64,000 bases of DNA from Hyparrhenia diplandra (GCA_015847255.1 JADLZK010008221.1:62001-126000); one strand, 5' to 3'; positions 36,101 through 46,982 are shown, counted from the first letter of the stretch. Numbers and translations are program-made. Notes: generated by a model not told the origin, from the letters alone.

Positions 36101-36727
36101 TAGCTCGTAATTGCGACGGGCGTGAGTCGTGCCTAACGACTTGGGTGGCTGGGAGGATTTGGCAACGGAGAGGATACACGGCCTTGATGGGCTGATTTGA
36201 GATGGATATGCGAGGTGTGACAGAGGATAAGATTGAATAGAGAGTACAAAATAAATAAAGTTCCTAAAAAAAGGAACTAAATAAAGAAAATACAGAAGGA
36301 AAAAAAAGACACATGGATGCATCATTGTTAATCAACAGGAAAAAAACAATCCGACGACATGCAATGTATGCATCATTGTTAGTCGAGAGAGAGTTAGAGA
36401 TTTCAACTAAATGTGTTATGTGTCCTCAAAGAAAGTCACCTAAATTAATATCTATCGACATATAGACAGTTATAAATTAATTTTATAATAAATTTATGTG
36501 TAAATATTTCAAAAAAGATCTATCTTTTTTTAATAATTCGATGCAGACTTAATTGGATATATCATATTATTCTTAATATTAACTTATATAGGGCATGTTA
36601 ATATCATCAAAAAAAAATTACAGCTCAAAAAGTTTTCTAGAAGACCAATATGCAACACTTATATTTTTGGTTCATTAACATTTAATATTTTTCTCCCATT
36701 GCAACGCGACGAGCATGTTTGGCGCAG
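33133..36727 (+). mobile_element. Helitron H3, outer, with H4 nested inside
   Basis: Starts TCTATACCTATTAATAAAG after an A at 33,132. A degenerate family 3' end, CCCATTGCAACGC..GAGCATGTTTGGCGCAG, ends at about 36,727. Helitron H4 with its own good ends lies inside (33,506-35,537), leaving about 1.56 kb of H3. The T run at 33,198-33,220 with following AAAGAGTCCATCAATTATA looks like a reverse-oriented retroposon tail. The 35,580-36,330 part is GC-rich, with long open frames that I do not recognise and that may be captured gene sequence. Confidence 0.6.
33506..35537 (+). mobile_element. Helitron H4, non-autonomous, possible gene capture
   Basis: Starts TCTATATACCTATTAATAAAG after an A and ends CCGTTGCAACGCACGGGCAT then ATTTGCTAG before a T: both ends and flanks conform. 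No Rep/helicase domain. Inside, on the minus strand, CACATGCAG at about 34,990 precedes an open GC-rich stretch read from 34,985 to about 34,610 and looks like an intron-exon border, suggesting a captured gene fragment. A duplicated word (GGAGATGCATGG-AGGCTGAG-GCTCTTTCG) lies at 34,216 and 34,449. Confidence 0.85.
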
Positions 36728-36733
36728 TATATA

Positions 36734-37376
36734 TCTATACCTATTAATATAGCGAAGAAATTTCCGTCGTCCACCCTCCGCACCACAGGATCGCCCCTCG
36801 ACCATCGGGTTAACATCAATGGTTTAGATCGACCGGTGAGCCCATCCGTCAACAATCTTTTCGCCACCTCCTTTCGTCCCTCCAGCCCAAAACCAATCGG
36901 GCGGAACAAAAACAGGATGAAAAGAAATTCCCGACTCAAATCAAATGGGACTCTTACAACTATTGAAATCTAATTTAACCAATCAAATCCAAGTCCAAAT
37001 CAAACACGAACCAATAATTTTTTTGAAGGCAGCAAAGAATACGAGAGATCGAGAGGTGATACAAGATTATAAAAAAAAAAAAAGGCAAAATAGAATAAAA
37101 GGAATATAAAAATATAAAAAAAAGTAAAAAGGAGAAGGATAGTTGGGCCACTTAAACAATTTTATCTAACGGCCGCCAAATATTCTACGAATAGTTTGAT
37201 GAAAATAACTTCACCTCGACTAGACAAGTTATAGCTGAAGCTGTTTTGCCATATCGCCCTACCAAACGGTCCTTAGTTCGTGGTCTCAAAATTCACGTTT
37301 TAGTTAAAAAAAGTACATTGGCCTAAAGATATTCTTGTTTTTTTCTCCCGTTGCAACGCACGGTCATTTTTGCTAG
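36734..37376 (+). mobile_element. Helitron H5, short non-autonomous
   Basis: Starts TCTATACCTATTAATATAGCG after an A, six bases beyond the end of H3, and ends CCCGTTGCAACGCACGGTCA then TTTTTGCTAG before a T. It is 643 bases long with no coding. Confidence 0.85.
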
Positions 37377-37389
37377 TAAATAAGAAAAG

Positions 37390-37579
37390 AAAAAACGAAA
37401 CAATGGCTACTGTAGCAAACACGGGGTTACTATAGCAAATCATTGGACAAAAGAGCCGAGGGACAAAATCTGCATGGTTTCAAAAGTTGAGGGGCCTCGC
37501 TTTTTATGCGGTTTTGAAATTAAGGGACCAAAAGTTTAACTTTCATGAAAGTCAAGGGACCAAAAGTATACTTTTTCCA
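37390..37579 (-). repeat. Right terminal inverted repeat
   Basis: Inverted complement of 31,195-31,385, beginning just outside Helitron H5 and ending TACTTTTTCCA. Confidence 0.75.
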
Positions 37580-37616
37580 TAGAAGAAGAAGAAGTAGACA
37601 TGGGATCATCGTATTA

Positions 37617-37947
37617 ATAGAGCATCGCACACGTACGTCAATCTCCGATAAATTATTTCGATGCATTTTGTTGATTCAGTTCAGTGTGTTGTGTGTATGA
37701 GAAAAATGATGATATTGTATTGTGGTAACTACATTGTCTCAAGAAAATTGCTTTATTTGTTTCAAGAATGGGTGACAAGGCATATTGGAGTGATTTCTTT
37801 TTCAAGCATTTGATTGATGTATGTATGCGAGATAGAAGCTGGGAATAGGCCCCAGGGACTTTCGACTTGTAGTGGTTTGGCCCATAATACTTCAATTTGG
37901 GCCAGGACCAGCCCACTTATTAATGTTAACCGACCCGACCAAAAGAA
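37617..37947 (+). repeat. Direct duplication flanking a long-TIR element, right copy
   Basis: Second copy of 30,843-31,190 in direct orientation. It starts 37 bases beyond the right TIR. Differences include the lost long T run and a TGTG insertion near 37,690. Confidence 0.9.
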
Positions 37948-39330
37948 GGAGGAGATGGAAATTGATAGGAGGCCCAGCCCATCCATTGATATGTATGTGT
38001 TGTATTTCAGGTTCAGTAATGAGGGTGTTCATTTATTTAAAGGATCGAATAGTTGAAGAAAATGCCCCACACTAATGAAGACTTGCGATTATTCTTACGT
38101 CAATTCAACTGGGACAACTTGTAACGTAACGGATGAAGAAACTTGTAAATTTATATTTTCACATTTGTCATTGTCATCTCTATATACTCCCGTTACCTGT
38201 TTACTTACTGGCTACGCTTGCTTGCATGTTCATGACGCACTGTACGCTTGCTTGCTTGTTGATGACAGACTGCTTGTATGTACATGCTAATTACTTGCGG
38301 GCCCTTGTTAACGCGCCTGGACTTGGAGTACTTACTATTGGCAGCATTTGATTATGGATCGCTTTGTAGGATCGGCTCTTGGGGGATCGCATTGTTAGGA
38401 CTGGGTTACGGCTGGTTCTCGATCCAAAAAACCAGGCGACGGTTGCCCTTTGTATATTGCGCTAAATATAGATAGAAGCATATACAAAGAGCTAGTCAAG
38501 TGCCTTTGCATGGTCCGTGAACCCTGCACCGCTGCATGCCGTCCGGCTTGACCACGCACGGCTTGTTGCTGTCCGTCTGCATGATCAGGCCTATGAAGTA
38601 GAGACGTCTGCGTCTGGTGAGTTCGATTCCATTCAATTCAATCCCTCGAAGATCAACTCGACTGGAGTGGAGCGTGCTCTTTACGGCCATCTTCTTGGCC
38701 GCCGAGAAGCAGTGGATCGGACGATGCACCTTCGGCTATAGAGACACTACTGATGAACCATTTTCTGATTTGCAGGAAAACGATTTGTTATTTTTAGGTG
38801 TGTGATGACATTTTTGTGGCTGTGAGGTATGGTTACGTTTGCAGCATCGCAAGATCCGTTTCAGTTTTCTCATCATGAATTTCGTTACGTCCATGTGGCT
38901 ATTTGTGGAGACATACTAATGATCACGATGTGTCTAAGTCGCTCCATAATTTGTTCTGCTGATGAAGGGAGATACTGTTGATGTCGATACATGGGTTAGT
39001 GTACGTCATTGGTAAAGATGGAATGCCTAGGGATTGGTACGTGATTCTAACAGGGCACACGATACTGAAGGAAACAAGGTTCAAATCTCTGCCACACTGA
39101 TATATCTATACCATTAATCAATTTTATTACCAGTTTATTTTAACCAACTGCAATGCTACGGTTGACGATACATTTTATATTCTGCTCAAAGTTACATGAG
39201 CATCCTGTTGCAAATATTTTCTAATTTTTGTCTTTGTGCAGTAATAAATAGGATAAATATGAGCTATGAATAATTACTAGGAAACTTTGTAAAATTCCAG
39301 GTGAAGCGCGGACTGAAATAGATCCATACT
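37948..39330. other. Intergenic, possible gene debris, nothing named
   Basis: Balanced sequence without a transposon signature. Around 38,625-38,790 the DNA is exon-like and is followed by a possible acceptor (CTGATTTGCAG then GAAAAC at 38,775), but the frames are short and lack ATG starts. This may be the original neighbourhood upstream of the LURP-like gene, separated from it by the 6.4-kb insertion. Confidence 0.4.
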
Positions 39331-39475
39331 TTTTTTTTTTTTTTTTTTTTTTTGAGAATGACGCAGTACAACGCAGATGCTCACAACACGCACGCACACT
39401 CTCCCCCTATGAACACACGCACGCAAACCCTACCCCTATGAGCACCTCCGAAGGACTGGGCAGCCGTGCTATTGT
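39331..39475 (-). mobile_element. SINE-like element, second copy
   Basis: Reads on the minus strand as CTTCGGAGGTGCTCATAGGG, then TTCATAGGGGGAGAGTGTGCG-like and a long A tail (T run 39,331-39,353). It is related to the copy at 31,930-32,143. Confidence 0.6.
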
Positions 39476-40539
39476 AGTAGAAAGACAACCACATAAACTT
39501 CCAAAACTAGAGGGTCACAGCACTTCTACAGCTAAATATATAATGACAGGCCTGATTGTAAGTAACTGAATTAATATTTAGGTTTGATTTATTTCACTGA
39601 TTGCAAATTGGAAATTTAGTTTTAATTTGAATATGGTCACCCAGGTTAACGATGCTATTGAGAGGCTTGAGAGAATAGAGCACCGTTCTGCCTGCGGTTG
39701 CAAGAACACATGAGATGGTGCTGGCATCGCCGCTCTGCCACAGGACTTCTGCAAAGAGGTGAGCTTCTTTGCAACAAAAAGAAATAAAAGAAAGCAAAAT
39801 TGTTCTTTTTGACGGCTTGTCAATGCTTTTGCTTTGGTGTTCCTGCAGGTCGCAAAGGAGGCTGAGTTTTAGCTACTGCCAGTTGGAATTTTTTATACCG
39901 ACCGATGAAAAAATCTTGTGATGACAGGCCTAAGGTGAGTTTAAGAAGGTTGGTGTAACACTCTCATTAAATTCGGTAGACTATGGGCTTTGCATGTTAA
40001 GCTCATTTTTATTATTATTAAATATCATAATTCTGTATCACTAAAACATGTATAACTCAGTGGAGTTGTCTTGTTTTGACAGCTAAGATTTGGGTGGATA
40101 TGCACTTGAGAATCAGCTAGTTACTGCACAGGTATTCGTTACCAAGAGTTCAAGATCAAAGGATGAGTTTGAGCAACAGGTAATTCCACACCATTAGATG
40201 TAATTGCACAACAACATTATCTTAAATTAGACTCAGAGCACATTGTACCATAACGTTCAAAGAATAATTTCGTGTTGTTAATTAACCTTCTCTACTTTGT
40301 TAATATATATGCCAGAAACATAGGCTTGCTCAGGACTATATAATGTGTCTTTGCTGACACAGTTTTTTTTATATGGGCTGACACTAAGGTTGGTGACTCA
40401 GCCCCACTCATTATCATATTTTATGGGGGCTAAAACAATTGTTGATTGATGGGGTCAATTTAAAATGTATTTTGTATTCCTTTTGCACTATGTTACAGTA
40501 TGAATTAATAATTCGTTTATTCCTTTTTTTTAAAAAAAA
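39476..40539. other. AT-rich spacer, no gene recognised
   Basis: Contains splice-like borders (CACCCAG then GTTAACGATG at 39,638; CTGCAG then GTCGCAAAGG at 39,843) around short open pieces (VNDAIERLERIEH; VAKEAE) that might be relics of one gene, but no family is recognisable. Confidence 0.35.
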
Positions 40540-43437
40540 AAAGGTGAAGCACTTGTTTCATTTGAACATTAAAGTATTAATGGGTTTCACACATTTGTGC
40601 TCCTCCAATCTTATCTATATTCTTTCGATTCTTGTAGCCTCTTCCACTTGTTCCTCTTCCGTCCTCATCCTACATTGTTTCATTTAACTCTCCTAACTGC
40701 ATATATTTGCTGTAAAATATTCTCTTTAAGTAACTAAAGCCTTTTGGATCGACACTCACCTTGGTTATTTCAGCTTTTGTTGACCATTTTATGCCAATAG
40801 TTGCGGTAACTCTCCAAATCCACCTGGCATAGATCCTCATAAACTTCTATTCCATGTCAGTAGTGTCAGCTCTTTATTTCATCTTTCTTTGCGATTACAA
40901 ACTTTGTTAGTATACTCATCATAAAACTCCAAATCAAAACAAAATACAATGGATTTAGTGCAAATTATAACCTTTCCTTCCTTTCCATATATATTGTTGA
41001 TGCCTACTCAACTAAAGCTTTTCACAGCAACTACTTCCTTGCCAGATGTCTTCGCTGTACCGTCCATATCTGGTTAACTCCTATACTAGTGTGTCACTAG
41101 TAGGTAACAATTATCTAAATACTTGGCATCATTCACTCTTTTTACTTTTACTTTTTATAGCACTTTGTAATGTCTAGTTCCCACCCGTTCCTCTTCTAGA
41201 GGACCTCATTACAAAACTCCCAAACAAAACAAATACAATGGATTCGTGCAAGCTATGCCCACTCCACTCAGACTTTTCCCATCAGTTGCTTCCTTGAGAG
41301 ATGTCTTCTTTATCCCCTCCATATCTCGTGCGTCACCAATAGGTACCAATTATTTGAATACTTGGCACCACCATTCACCCTTCACTTTTCCTTTTTATAG
41401 AACTTTTTGTAATGTATGGTTCCCACTCACACTCCTTTTAAGGACCATGCAGTGGCACAAGAATGTGCCATCGTGCCCATTCTGGCACCCATCGTCATAC
41501 CCTCCTTTCTTATGAAAAGTCATATGCTTGTTCCACCCATGGACCAAGCTTTTGCTCAGTCCTTCATCATCTCTAGACTACATGCATATGTCCAAGCATA
41601 ACACAACACTTTCTATTCCTACTTATCTCACGCTCATGCCCCCACGGGGACGAAGCCTTGCTCATACGACCAATCACAATGCTATCTATTTTTTACATCC
41701 TCTTTCCTAGCAATGAATATCCATATGACCAAGTGACGAGATATGACCTCCCTTCTTGGCATGCAAAGCCATACGACCAAGTGATGAGATCGCTTTTTTT
41801 CTATTTGTAGTCATGTTCACCTTCACCTTATTCGTCACTCATCCCTGTCATTCATCTATCAAAACTTTCCTCTTCCTTTTTCATATGTATCTTCAATCAT
41901 TTCATCCAAAACAAATTCACCATGCCCAAGCCCCTAGTATGGATTTTGATGGCTACCTAAAATCTTGGCACAACCGTCCAAGCATTACATGAACATCAAA
42001 CTAAGGATACAACCTCAACCAGTCTAGGTACACTAGGTAGATTCGTAACATTCTAATAGTGCACCACCTAAGAAGCATGCGATTCCTTTTTCGCATGGAG
42101 GTAAATATGAAGCCTACTATTGCTCCTAGTGGGAGTAGTGATGAAGAGGTTCCTAGCCCTAAACTTCAAATAAATACCCATAAAGATGGTTACGGCACTT
42201 TAGGGTAGGGAGCTCTTCATCACTATTTTTGATAAACATGTCAACGGGTGGGGAGATCAGGAAGTTTCTCACTAAGAGCAACAATAGGCTTCATATTTAC
42301 CTCCATGCAAAAAAGGAATCGCATGCTGTTTAGGTGGTGCACTAATTGGAATGTTGTGAGTCTACCTATGTACCTAGAACTAGTTGAGGTTGTATCCTTA
42401 GCTCGATGTTCATGTAATGCTTACGGGTTGTGATAGTACTGTAGGTATCCATAGAAATCCATACCGTGGAGCTTGGGCATGGTGAATATGTTCGGATGAA
42501 ACAATTGAAGATTTGGATGAAAAGGAAGAGGAAAATATTGAGGGATGAGTCACAAGGATGAGTGATAAATAAGGCGAAAGTGAACATAGAAAAGAAAGAA
42601 CGATCTCATCATTTGGTCGTATGGCTTTGCATGCCAAGAAGAGTGTCCTTTCGTCACTTGGTCATATGGCTTTTCCTGCCCAGGAAAGAGTGATAGGTAA
42701 AATAGAAACCATTGTGTTTGTTGTATGAGCAAGGCTTGGTCCTATGGGGGTGTGAGTGTGGGATAAGTAAAAATAGAGTTGTGTTATGCTTAGTCGTATG
42801 CATGTACTACAAAGATGATAAAAACTAAGCGGCGTGAGCGTATGACTTTGCATGCAAAGAAAGGAGGGATAAGTAAAAATAGAAGGCATGCTCGGTTGTA
42901 TGATAATGGGGGCCAGAATGGGCACGGTGACACATTCCTCTATCGTTGCATGGCGTGAGTGGGAACCAGACATTAGAAAGTGTTGTAAAAAGGAAAGTGG
43001 AAGAGTTAGTGGGAACCAGACACACTACTATAGGAGCCAACGAGATATGGAGGGGATAAAGAAGACATCTAGCAAGGAAGCAATTGACGAGAAAAGTCAG
43101 AGTGGTGTGGGCATCGACAACGGAAAGGACGGAAAGGTTATAGCTTGCACAAATCCATTGTATTTTATTTTTGATTGGGAGTTTTGTGATCAGTATACTA
43201 GCAGAGTTTGTAATCACAAAGAAAGATGAAAAGAGTTTGTATTCACAAAGAAATATGAAATAATGAGGTGTCACTTAGGGCGTGCAATAGAAGTTTATGA
43301 TGACCTATGCCTTGTGGACAGAGAGGTACCACCACTATTGGCACAAAATGGGTCAACCAAAGCTGAAATAACCAAGGTGAGTGTCGATCCATAAAACTTT
43401 ACTTTAATGTCAGAATGAAACAAGTGCTTCACTTTGT
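40540..43437. repeat. Giant inverted repeat (foldback), arms 1.16 and 1.59 kb
   Basis: The left arm 40,540-42,126 and right arm 42,283-43,437 are inverted complements over their whole length. Outer ends: GTGAAGCACTTGTTTCATT at 40,545 and its complement at about 43,427. Inner ends: GCATGCGATTCCTTTTT (42,077) and its complement near 42,327. Between are matched landmarks such as GATCGACACTCACCTTGGTT and AAGTCATA/ACCAAGTGACGA. The spacer is about 155 bases and itself holds GTGATGAAGAG and CTCTTCATCAC. The left arm is longer because of about 170 extra bases at 40,575-40,745 and an internal 300-bp duplication (40,920-41,215 and 41,216-41,450). No protein coding recognised. It would fold into a very long hairpin if transcribed. 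Confidence 0.9.
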
Positions 43438-44177
43438 AAAAAATATTTTATTTAATGTCACCAATGTGGGTGGTGGGCAGCCTATTGTACTGTTTTGATT
43501 GCTGGATTGAGCAATTCTATACAGGCAGTGGCAGCCCTAGGATTTTACCAAAGGGCATGACAAACAAATGTCTTGAACATTTATAGAACTGGGTAAAACT
43601 ATATTCTAATTTAGTAAAACCACATGTATTGAATAACATGATAAGTCTTGTATACATTTTAAAATAAGCCAGAAACGAAAACATATCACGATATAAATAG
43701 TATAGATGGAATACAAATTATTTGAGAATTGTGTTATTTCCTACGTATATATATTCCAATTATTCTTTTCATCAGCAATGAAGGTATTTGATCCAGAACC
43801 CTTCTTGAAGTAGGATATATGTAAAAGCAAGAACGCAGTACGCTGCTGTTCATAATTAAGCTGTTCTGGAAAATGTCAAATTGAAGGTTTATGACATCCT
43901 CCGTTACTATGAGTGGAGGTGAATCACTAATTCACTACTGTACAAGCGTGACATGGATAAACATCACCTGATTTTTATAATGAATAAATAATGATGGATG
44001 GACGTTCTGTTCTGTTCTCCTTGACCGGTTACACTAGATGCTTGCATGCTGCGCATATATACAACGATGGTGGAATTCAGCATATACGCAGGTAGCATGC
44101 AAATGTTGCTGCAGACGCTCGACGCCAAGGTAAGCAGGGCAGTGGCTGGTGCTCGCCTTTCAATCACTCTTTCAGCA
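43438..44177. other. Spacer with one exon-like piece
   Basis: AT-rich. ATG at 44,069 opens MVEFSIYAGSMQMLLQTLDAK, followed by GTAAGC, which looks like a first exon with a donor site, but the peptide is not one I recognise and the next sequence is the LINE tail. Nothing else seen. Confidence 0.35.
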
Positions 44178-45263
44178 TTTTTTTTGAAAGCGTGCATTAG
44201 CACGTACTTCATTAAGGGAATTAGAATGTTTGAACATCCACCAACGCCATTGGCGAAGTTGCCACCGGTCAGCGGTGGCCACACACTAAACACAGATCAC
44301 CGGTTTGAGCGGGCGCTGCGGAAACGTACTAAACTAAGAAACCAGTGTTGTGACTAAAAGCGATAGGCCTAGCGCACCACACTGAGCAGCGGTGCCAGCA
44401 CCTTGTACCCCGCCGCGCACCACTCCTCAGCCTCGTCCATGACCCTGCTGAAAATAGCCGACGGCTGGCACGAGGTGTTGTCGAAAGTGCATCGGTTCCC
44501 TTCTTTCCAGAGCTCCCAGGTCACAAGAAGCACCATCGAGCTGAAGCCTTTGCAGAACTGCGACGGGATCGAAGACGTGGCATGCAGCCACCAGGCCACG
44601 GTGGTGTTGTCTATGTCCGGGCAAAGATGCTCGAGACCCGCTAGGCGAAGTAGACGGAACCAAAGTTCCCTTGCGAAGACGCAGTTGGGGAACAGGTGGT
44701 CCGTGGTTTCGATCTCCTGGGAGTCTGGGACCACAGCGCACACAGCGCGCAGTCCGCAGATGGTTGAAGGCCGTGCCTCATCCGTTGCTCCGCTATCCAA
44801 AGCCGCCCATGGATGGCTAGACAGAAGAAGAACTTGACCTTGGGACGCGCGGCGGTCTTCCACAGCTCCTTGGCGCCAAGGAATTGCGATGATCCAACGA
44901 AGAAGGAGCGGTAGGCGAGGAGCTGGAGTACTCCCCACTCAGCAGTCCACTTCCACACGAACCGGTCGGGCGCCCCCCGGCAAAGAGAGTGACGCCCTGC
45001 AGCTTGACCCAAAGGTCGGAGGCTTCGACAAGGACCGCCATCGTGTATGTGCCTGTGCTATCCTGCATCTAGCGGTTGCCCCCGACAAGGAGTCCCTGAT
45101 GGACTTCCCTCAACGGCGGGTACCGACTGCCCTAAAGAGGCATGGTACTGTGGAAGAAATGGGGTCGTCTGGCAGCCAGGCATCAATCCAGAACTTGGTT
45201 GTTGCGCAGTCGAACACGATCACCGAGACGGAGGCTCTAAACATGGCGTCCACCATGATCTAG
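44178..45263 (-). mobile_element. LINE (non-LTR retrotransposon) 3' fragment, zf-RVT
   Basis: Read on the minus strand this is the C-terminal end of a plant LINE ORF2: FWIDAWLPDDP (about 45,190), then FVWKWTAEWGV, AKELWKTAARPKVKFFFCLAIHGR, ADCALCA, and, after a frame change, ETTDHLFPNCVFARELWFRL. That is the reverse-transcriptase-associated zinc-binding domain (C-x2-C ... H ... C). It continues to VLLVTWELWKEGNRCTF and a stop near 44,369, followed by a 3' untranslated region and an A run (T run at 44,178). Frame changes and stops make it inactive. The 5' truncation near 45,263 is typical of LINE insertion. Confidence 0.8.
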
Positions 45264-45829
45264 AGCATCTAGCTACTTGATAGCTATCTCTCTCAACTAG
45301 ATCTAGAGCATTTACTTCTAATTGGAAGCTAGGGCATAGGCTGTTGATCGGGGTTGAGGTGATGTACCAAATTAATTCATGCCCTTACCGGGGTGGAGGG
45401 TCTCGCTTATATAGTAGTCGTGGCCAAAGATCCGTAGCCCTTGGATGAAACCGACCTTGATAGATGGCTAGGATTACTCCTCAATGGCGGTTAGGAACCG
45501 ACGTAGAAGGGGTGGCTGACAGGTGGGCCCCACAGGGCGGTCGCACCCTAGCTCTGATAGGTGGGCCCCGCCTTCCTGTGCTGATCTTTTGGTGTCTTCT
45601 AGGGTGTTCTTGCGTGTGTTTCAAGTTAGGTTACTTTGCAGATACGTCGTTACATCGTATGGGGTGCAAACTATGGGCTTTTACCGTTTAATCCCTAAAA
45701 ATATATAAATCACCAAAACTAGTGGAAACTGTTATTAAAGCCCCTAGTTCAACATAGATATTCATTTTATACCCTTATTTTATGTTTAATTAATTAATAA
45801 ATAAATATATACCATAAGAGGTGTCAACA
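45264..45829. other. Promoter-like spacer upstream of LINE fragment
   Basis: On the minus strand a TATA-like CTATATAAG (45,407-45,415) is followed by an ATG at about 45,261 that opens the LINE frame. GGTGGGCCCCAC and GGTGGGCCCCGC words lie at 45,518 and 45,562. No gene recognised here; the piece may be an LTR or host promoter relic. Confidence 0.35.
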
Positions 45830-46190
45830 GCTACCCTAAGAACACCAAAGGGAAAAGAATTGTTATCTTACTACGGTGTGAATGGTACAATCTTGAGGAA
45901 AGGATGATGGTTACTTCAAGAGTATAAACATCCAAGGCCGATGGTATAAGAATGATCCTTTCATTATGGCCATAGATGTTTCACAAGTCCTTTTCTTGGA
46001 AGATACAAAGTTTGGTCCAAGCTGGCCAGTGCTACAAGAATTTGGCCAGCGACACATATATATTTGATGTCGAAGAGTTCGACACAAACCAACCAATCCA
46101 TGAACAAATACGAGATGAGATGTCAAGAGGCATACCAAGAGGAGCATATTTCATATATAGATGGTGCAGTGAGAGACATTCATCCTGATA
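45830..46190 (+). pseudogene. CACTA TNP2 transposase relic (DUF4216 region)
   Basis: Pieces in three frames read GKRIVILLRCEWYN, then WYKNDPFIMAIDVSQVLFLEDT, KFGPSWPVLQEFG, DVEEFDTNQPIHEQIRDEMSR. This is the C-terminal DUF4216 region of CACTA (En/Spm) TNP2-type transposases. An acidic tail follows. Several indels break it. No CACTA ends were found nearby, so it is an isolated relic, distinct in sequence from the element at 50.6 kb. Confidence 0.6.
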
Positions 46191-46586
46191 TGGATTTGTT
46201 GCACATGGAGAATGAACCAGACATTCATCCTGAGATGGTGTAGCTTACTAGCATATGTCGAAAAAAAAAAAAAAACATACAACTCAAGATGGTGAAGCAG
46301 CTCGCATAGGTGAAGATGAAGATGAAGATGAAACCTTCCTTGAGTACCATAGTCGAGAAGAAGACAACATTTCAGGGAGAAGACAAGTGATGTTGACTCG
46401 ACCTTTACATTTCTAGAGATTTATGAAGCATGAATTGTTCTATTATTGATTTTGTTATATTTGAATTATGCTAATACATTTGCTTATGAATTATGAACTT
46501 GAAAGACCTTATATGCAATGATGCTAGTTATATTTGCATCTTATAAGGAAAATGCTAGTTGGAGCATGTTATAAGGAAAAGGGTTT
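46191..46586. other. Spacer, no gene
   Basis: AT-rich with an A run at 46,262-46,275 and GAAGATGAAGATGAA steps (acidic-tail-like coding). TTATAAGGAAAA occurs twice, at 46,540 and 46,569. Confidence 0.4.
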
Positions 46587-46787
46587 TGACGGCGGCGTTT
46601 GGAGTCGGTGTTCTTCTTCGTCGACTTCTAGGGGCTTCCGTGCAAAAGTGGGTCCAAGGACTAGTATGTAATTTTGGTTTTTTATGTCTTCGGGTTGGAC
46701 AGCTGTCCTCTATATCTTATATGATGTCCCTGTATTTGTACTGCTTCGTTGTCTTTAATTAATGCAGTTATACTTTAAAAAAAAAAA
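46587..46787 (+). mobile_element. Short A-tailed retroposon with 7-bp flanking repeat
   Basis: A 201-base segment ending in TATACTTT and eleven A. It is flanked by GGTTTTG at 46,580-46,586 and 46,788-46,794, a plausible target-site duplication. The body (TGTAATTTTGGTTTT, AATTAATGCAGTTATA) resembles the 3' end of plant LINEs, so a 5'-truncated LINE is likely. Confidence 0.45.
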
Positions 46788-46982
46788 GGTTTTGTGGTGG
46801 AGTTGATCTAAGCACCGTCGTTGCTGTCCAGTTCACTATACTGGAACGATTTCTGAAACAACGACACGTGATATTAAAAATATCTTATTATATTATTATA
46901 TCCTTTTGCAAAAGGACTTGCAGTATTTTCTTTTCAGTTACGCACCACACAACGAACTCATCCAGCAAGCGTGCGATTAGTT

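Larger units (their letters stand above)
31195..37579. mobile_element. Long-TIR DNA element hosting Helitron cluster (MULE-like?)
   Basis: The first about 190 bases (31,195-31,385) are the inverted complement of 37,390-37,579. Both begin TGSAAAAAGT at the outside and share CCCCTCAACTTTTGAAACCATG, then GTCC-TCGGCT-TTTTGTCCA, then TTGCTA-AGTAAC. The TIR style (repeated GGTCCCT-AACTTT words) is common in grass DNA elements, and I think MULE-like, but no transposase is inside and no clean 9-base target duplication is visible (AGAAGA-like DNA flanks both ends). The interior is occupied mainly by Helitrons, listed separately. Confidence 0.65.

Noticed and set aside
30843..37947. The 340-bp direct repeats as LTRs of a retrotransposon
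   Set aside because: They lack TG..CA ends, primer site and polypurine tract, and the interior carries inverted repeats and Helitrons rather than gag/pol.
41246..42973. Frames in the arms of the inverted repeat as protein genes
   Set aside because: The same peptides appear mirrored from the other arm, with no conserved domain. The DNA structure is the better explanation.
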